Of a stretch of DNA of 64,000 nucleotides, positions 61,407 through 64,000 are shown in pieces. A model generated the notes under the pieces. It did not search any database. It worked only from the letters and a program-made list of their open reading frames with translations, and was not told the DNA's origin. The number at the start of each line of letters is the position of its first letter. Position 1 is the first letter of the stretch. The DNA comes from Anaerolineae bacterium (GTDB lineage Bacteria; Chloroflexota; Anaerolineae; UBA4142; SHND01): assembly GCA_020851635.1 (NCBI GenBank), contig JADZCJ010000046.1:1-64000 (forward strand). Direction: 5' to 3'. A program made the translations under genes and the position numbers.

Positions 61407-62869
61407 TCACTAATACAGCGCCCAAATACGATTATTTACCGAGCGAAGGGATCGAGACGATTCACGATACATCCCTGCGCGTGCTCGAAGAATTTGGGAT
61501 TGCCTTTAATCAGGACGAAGCGGTGGATATTTTGGAACGGGCGGGGTGCGAGGTAGACCGTGATGCGCTGCCGGCGCCACTGGTGAAATTCCCGCGCGGG
61601 TTTGTGATGGAACAGATTGCGCGGGCGCCGAGCGAGTTTACGATTCACGCGCGCAACCCCGCCAACACGGTGGTGATGGGTGGAAATCACATGGTGCTGG
61701 CGCCCGTGTATGGTCCGCCCAATGTACAAGACCTGGACAAGGGGCGGCGAGAAGCGACGATCGAGGATTTTCGCAATTTTGTGAAACTGGCGCAGGTCGT
61801 GCCCGACCTGCACAACGCGGGGGGAGTGGTCTGCGAACCGAACGACGAGCCGCAGATGACGCGCCACCTGGACATGCTGGAAGCGCAGTTGACCCTGAGC
61901 GACAAGACTTTTATGGGCAATGTGGTGTCCGCCGAGAATGCGAACGATTCGATCGAGATGGCAAGCATTGTGTTTGGCGGGCGCGAGGAAATGGCAAAGA
62001 ACCCGGTCCTGCTTGCGCTCATCAATGTCAACAGTCCACGATTGTACGATACGCGCATGTTGGACTCGCTGATGGTCTATGCCAAAGCGCGTCAGCCGTT
62101 AATCATTACGCCATTTCTGCTGGCGGGCGCCATGTCGCCCGTGGCGGTGGCTGGGACGCTGGTGCAGCAAAATGCCGAGGCGCTGGCGGGGATTGCGCTG
62201 ACCCAGCTGGTGAATCCCGGCACGCCCGTGGTGTATGGCTCGTTTCTGTCCAACAGCGACATGCAGTCGGGCAGTCCTGCCTTTGGAACGCCGGAATCGG
62301 CGGCGGGGCTTTTTGTCAGCGCGCAGCTGGCGCGCAAATACAAACTGCCGTTTCGTAGTGGCGGCGGATTGACTTCGAGCAAGGCGCCGGACGGACAGGC
62401 GATGTGGGAAGCGACCATGACGTTTTGGCCCACATTCCTCGCCTGCACAAATTTTGTTCTGCATGCGGCGGGCTGGCTCGAATCGGGGCTGGTGTCGTCG
62501 TACGAAAAGTTTGTGATGGACGTAGAGATATTGCGTATGATGCAGGTCTTTTTGCGCGGGTTTTCGTTGGACCAAGAGGGGCTGGCGCTGGATGCGCTAG
62601 AGGAAATCGGACCCGGCGGGTATTTTTTTGGCGCGGCGCATACGATGAGACATTTTCGTCAAGCGTTTTATCGCCCCCTCATTGCGGATGTGCAAAATTA
62701 CGTGCGTTGGGAGCAAAAAGGCGCGGAAACGGCGGATGTGCGCGCCAACCGCGTGTGGAAAAAGTGGCTGAGCGAATACGAACAGCCCAAGATGGATGAG
62801 GGCATCGCCGAGGCGCTCGGCGAGTTTGTGACAAAACGAAAGGAGGAAATCCAGAAAGAAACGACATAA
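61403..62869 (+). CDS. MttB-family (trimethylamine methyltransferase-like) protein without pyrrolysine
   Basis: A 488-residue TIM-barrel methyltransferase. Family blocks: SEGIETIHDTSLRVLEEFGI, LVKFPRGFVMEQI, FTIHARNP, HMVLAPVYGPPNV and the C-terminal LEEIGPGGYFFGAAHTMRHFRQAFYRP (in parts). No in-frame amber codon is present, so it belongs to the non-pyrrolysine group that includes glycine betaine, proline betaine and carnitine-type demethylases. Such enzymes need a corrinoid protein and an activase, which are not in the window. ATGA overlap with the preceding gene. The uncharged substrate range is inferred; an APC permease lies upstream. Confidence 0.9.
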   Translation: MITNTAPKYDYLPSEGIETIHDTSLRVLEEFGIAFNQDEAVDILERAGCEVDRDALPAPLVKFPRGFVMEQIARAPSEFTIHARNPANTVVMGGNHMVLAPVYGPPNVQDLDKGRREATIEDFRNFVKLAQVVPDLHNAGGVVCEPNDEPQMTRHLDMLEAQLTLSDKTFMGNVVSAENANDSIEMASIVFGGREEMAKNPVLLALINVNSPRLYDTRMLDSLMVYAKARQPLIITPFLLAGAMSPVAVAGTLVQQNAEALAGIALTQLVNPGTPVVYGSFLSNSDMQSGSPAFGTPESAAGLFVSAQLARKYKLPFRSGGGLTSSKAPDGQAMWEATMTFWPTFLACTNFVLHAAGWLESGLVSSYEKFVMDVEILRMMQVFLRGFSLDQEGLALDALEEIGPGGYFFGAAHTMRHFRQAFYRPLIADVQNYVRWEQKGAETADVRANRVWKKWLSEYEQPKMDEGIAEALGEFVTKRKEEIQKETT

Positions 62870-62880
62870 TCCCATGTCCA

Positions 62881-62920
62881 GTCTGCGAGTTGTCTGCAAA
62901 GTCTGCGAGTCATCTGCAAA
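62881..62920 (+). repeat. Two tandem 20-base repeats
   Basis: GTCTGCGAGTTGTCTGCAAA at 62881-62900 recurs at 62901-62920 with two mismatches. They form the leader of the last gene, ending at its ribosome site AAAGGAG. Confidence 0.8.
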
Positions 62921-62929
62921 GGAGTCAAG

Positions 62930-64000
62930 ATGAACCGTAAGCTCTTTCTCATCGTGAGTGTGTGTGTAATGCTGTTGTTGGCGAGCGGGACCACGCTCGC
63001 CGCACCTTTGCCCAGGCAAGCGCCCGAGTCGCCGGTGTTCTCTGCGCCGAGCGCCATAGACACGACGTTCAAAATCAACATCGTCTTTGTGGGTTATGAA
63101 TCGGGCGACATTAACGAAACGGAATTCTCGTCGCAACTGCCCGCAACATATGACCCGATTGTTCGCTATCCGGGTTTTTATGGCATCCAGCTGCCCGTAA
63201 ATATTCACGGCGATTACGTGTATGACATCACGTATGCTCCGGGAGCATTTGAAGATGACTTTTTTGCCTATCTCGCTGCAATCGGCGCCCCCGGTGCGAT
63301 GACGGTCTATCAGGAAATGTACAATGATCAAGTCAACGCGACCGGACTGGTTCAGGACCCCGTGCTGTATATTGATGCGCCTTCCACCGAGCGGTGGTTG
63401 ATGAACAATGCGCGTTCGCAGTTGGGTCTGGACGTTGCCAATTACACAATCTTTTTTGTGAATTGGTACGGGCGTCCCGATTTCGCGAATCACGTCTATA
63501 CCAAATACGATACCACCGACCCTGATACGGGACACAATTTTGGCGTTGAGAACGCGTCGCGCAAGATGATTGCATGGGGCGGCTCGTACGGTCGCACATG
63601 GTTCTATGATCTCTCGGCAGGTCCCGAATTGTGGACCGCGAATTGGAATGTGGATGATGCGGACGCGGATGGGGACGGCGTGCTGGACTATCGGATGCCG
63701 CCGGTTTGGGAATATGGGAATCTGTCCGGATATCGCCCGTTTGACAACCTGTCGGGCGATCTGGGCAAGGTGGCGCGATATGTCGCCATCAATTTGCTCT
63801 TTACCTCATCCCCGTTGTATGACCCGCTTGCGTCCGAGCCATTTCCCGGCAAGGGCAAGCGCATGTTTGTCAACATGTTTGAAGACGATCCGTCCGCCAA
63901 CGGCACAGACTGGATTGACCTGTCTTATGTCAAACAAACGATGCAGCGGTTCCAACAGGGTTACAAATGGAAAGTGACATTAAAAGACCAGCCGTTGCTG
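62930..64000 (+). CDS. Secreted protein, partial (runs off the window)
   Basis: An open frame from the ATG at 62930 continues without stop for 357 codons to the window edge. It starts with a signal peptide (MNRKLFLIVSVCVMLLLASG, cleavage near LAAP). The rest is beta-rich, with FKINIVFVGYESGDI, DPVLYIDAPSTERW, TIFFVNWYGR and a calcium-type loop in DADADGDGVLDYR; no family is recognised. AAAGGAG precedes the ATG. As the final gene of the co-directional run it is probably extracellular; the C-terminal part lies beyond the window. Confidence 0.8.
   Translation, partial: MNRKLFLIVSVCVMLLLASGTTLAAPLPRQAPESPVFSAPSAIDTTFKINIVFVGYESGDINETEFSSQLPATYDPIVRYPGFYGIQLPVNIHGDYVYDITYAPGAFEDDFFAYLAAIGAPGAMTVYQEMYNDQVNATGLVQDPVLYIDAPSTERWLMNNARSQLGLDVANYTIFFVNWYGRPDFANHVYTKYDTTDPDTGHNFGVENASRKMIAWGGSYGRTWFYDLSAGPELWTANWNVDDADADGDGVLDYRMPPVWEYGNLSGYRPFDNLSGDLGKVARYVAINLLFTSSPLYDPLASEPFPGKGKRMFVNMFEDDPSANGTDWIDLSYVKQTMQRFQQGYKWKVTLKDQPLL

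Overview
The window is a 64 kb chromosomal segment of a moderately GC-rich bacterium, most likely a member of the Chloroflexota (Anaerolineae-like lineage). This placement is inferred from gene content: a two-subunit glycine dehydrogenase, a MshC-like cysteinyl ligase, large secreted proteins with Thr-Pro-rich linkers, an archaeal-type ornithine cyclodeaminase homologue, MoxR/DUF58 plus a TgpA-like transglutaminase, no outer-membrane genes, and many GTG/TTG starts. No rRNA, tRNA, CRISPR array or prophage was seen.

Layout. 0-5.7 kb: the edge of an insertion sequence, greA-lysS, a cold-shock gene with a long leader, a small orphan gene, and moxR-DUF58. 5.9-15.5 kb: MshC-like cysS, facing manC-dprA across a perfect bidirectional terminator; a TRAP transporter whose binding-protein gene converges on its permease genes; and the translation/secretion operon ffh-rpsP-khpA-rimM. 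15.6-30 kb: an AbiEii-like gene, an ornithine-cyclodeaminase-type enzyme, tilS, an RlmI-type methyltransferase, a large TPR surface protein, a chimeric methyltransferase remnant, the transglutaminase, asnS, a polytopic membrane protein, and a toxin-antitoxin locus with an internally deleted vapC. 30-38.4 kb: the complete glycine cleavage operon gcvT-H-PA-PB, a GHMP kinase, lepB, and an rpiB-deoC pair with N-terminal extensions resembling microcompartment-targeting helices. 38.4-41 kb: an AbiEii-type two-gene module and small orphan genes.

41-53.4 kb is the most unusual part. It holds a subtilisin-like protease, a small protein fusing a PqqD-type domain to a Tat signal and a cysteine-rich tail, a gingipain-like C25 protease, and a V8-like serine protease with a small lipoprotein. 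A ~300-bp block carrying a promoter is duplicated, so that near-identical promoters drive the subtilisin gene and the PqqD/Cys-rich gene. The latter also has a leader with alternating complementary arms ending in a terminator, which looks like an attenuator. DUF47-pit phosphate uptake genes and a homocysteine methyltransferase homologue lie in the same stretch.

53.8-64 kb is a long co-directional run: phosphoesterase, APC permease, nucleotidyltransferase, iron alcohol dehydrogenase, ABC exporter, a second (PF14907-type) nucleotidyltransferase, an MttB-family methyltransferase without an amber codon, and a secreted protein cut by the window edge. The ABC exporter, nucleotidyltransferase and mttB genes are translationally coupled. 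One-carbon metabolism recurs across the window (gcv operon, homocysteine methyltransferase, MttB homologue), as do secreted proteins and nucleotidyltransferase-fold genes of the AbiEii type. All functional calls rest on reading motifs by eye; no database search was possible.
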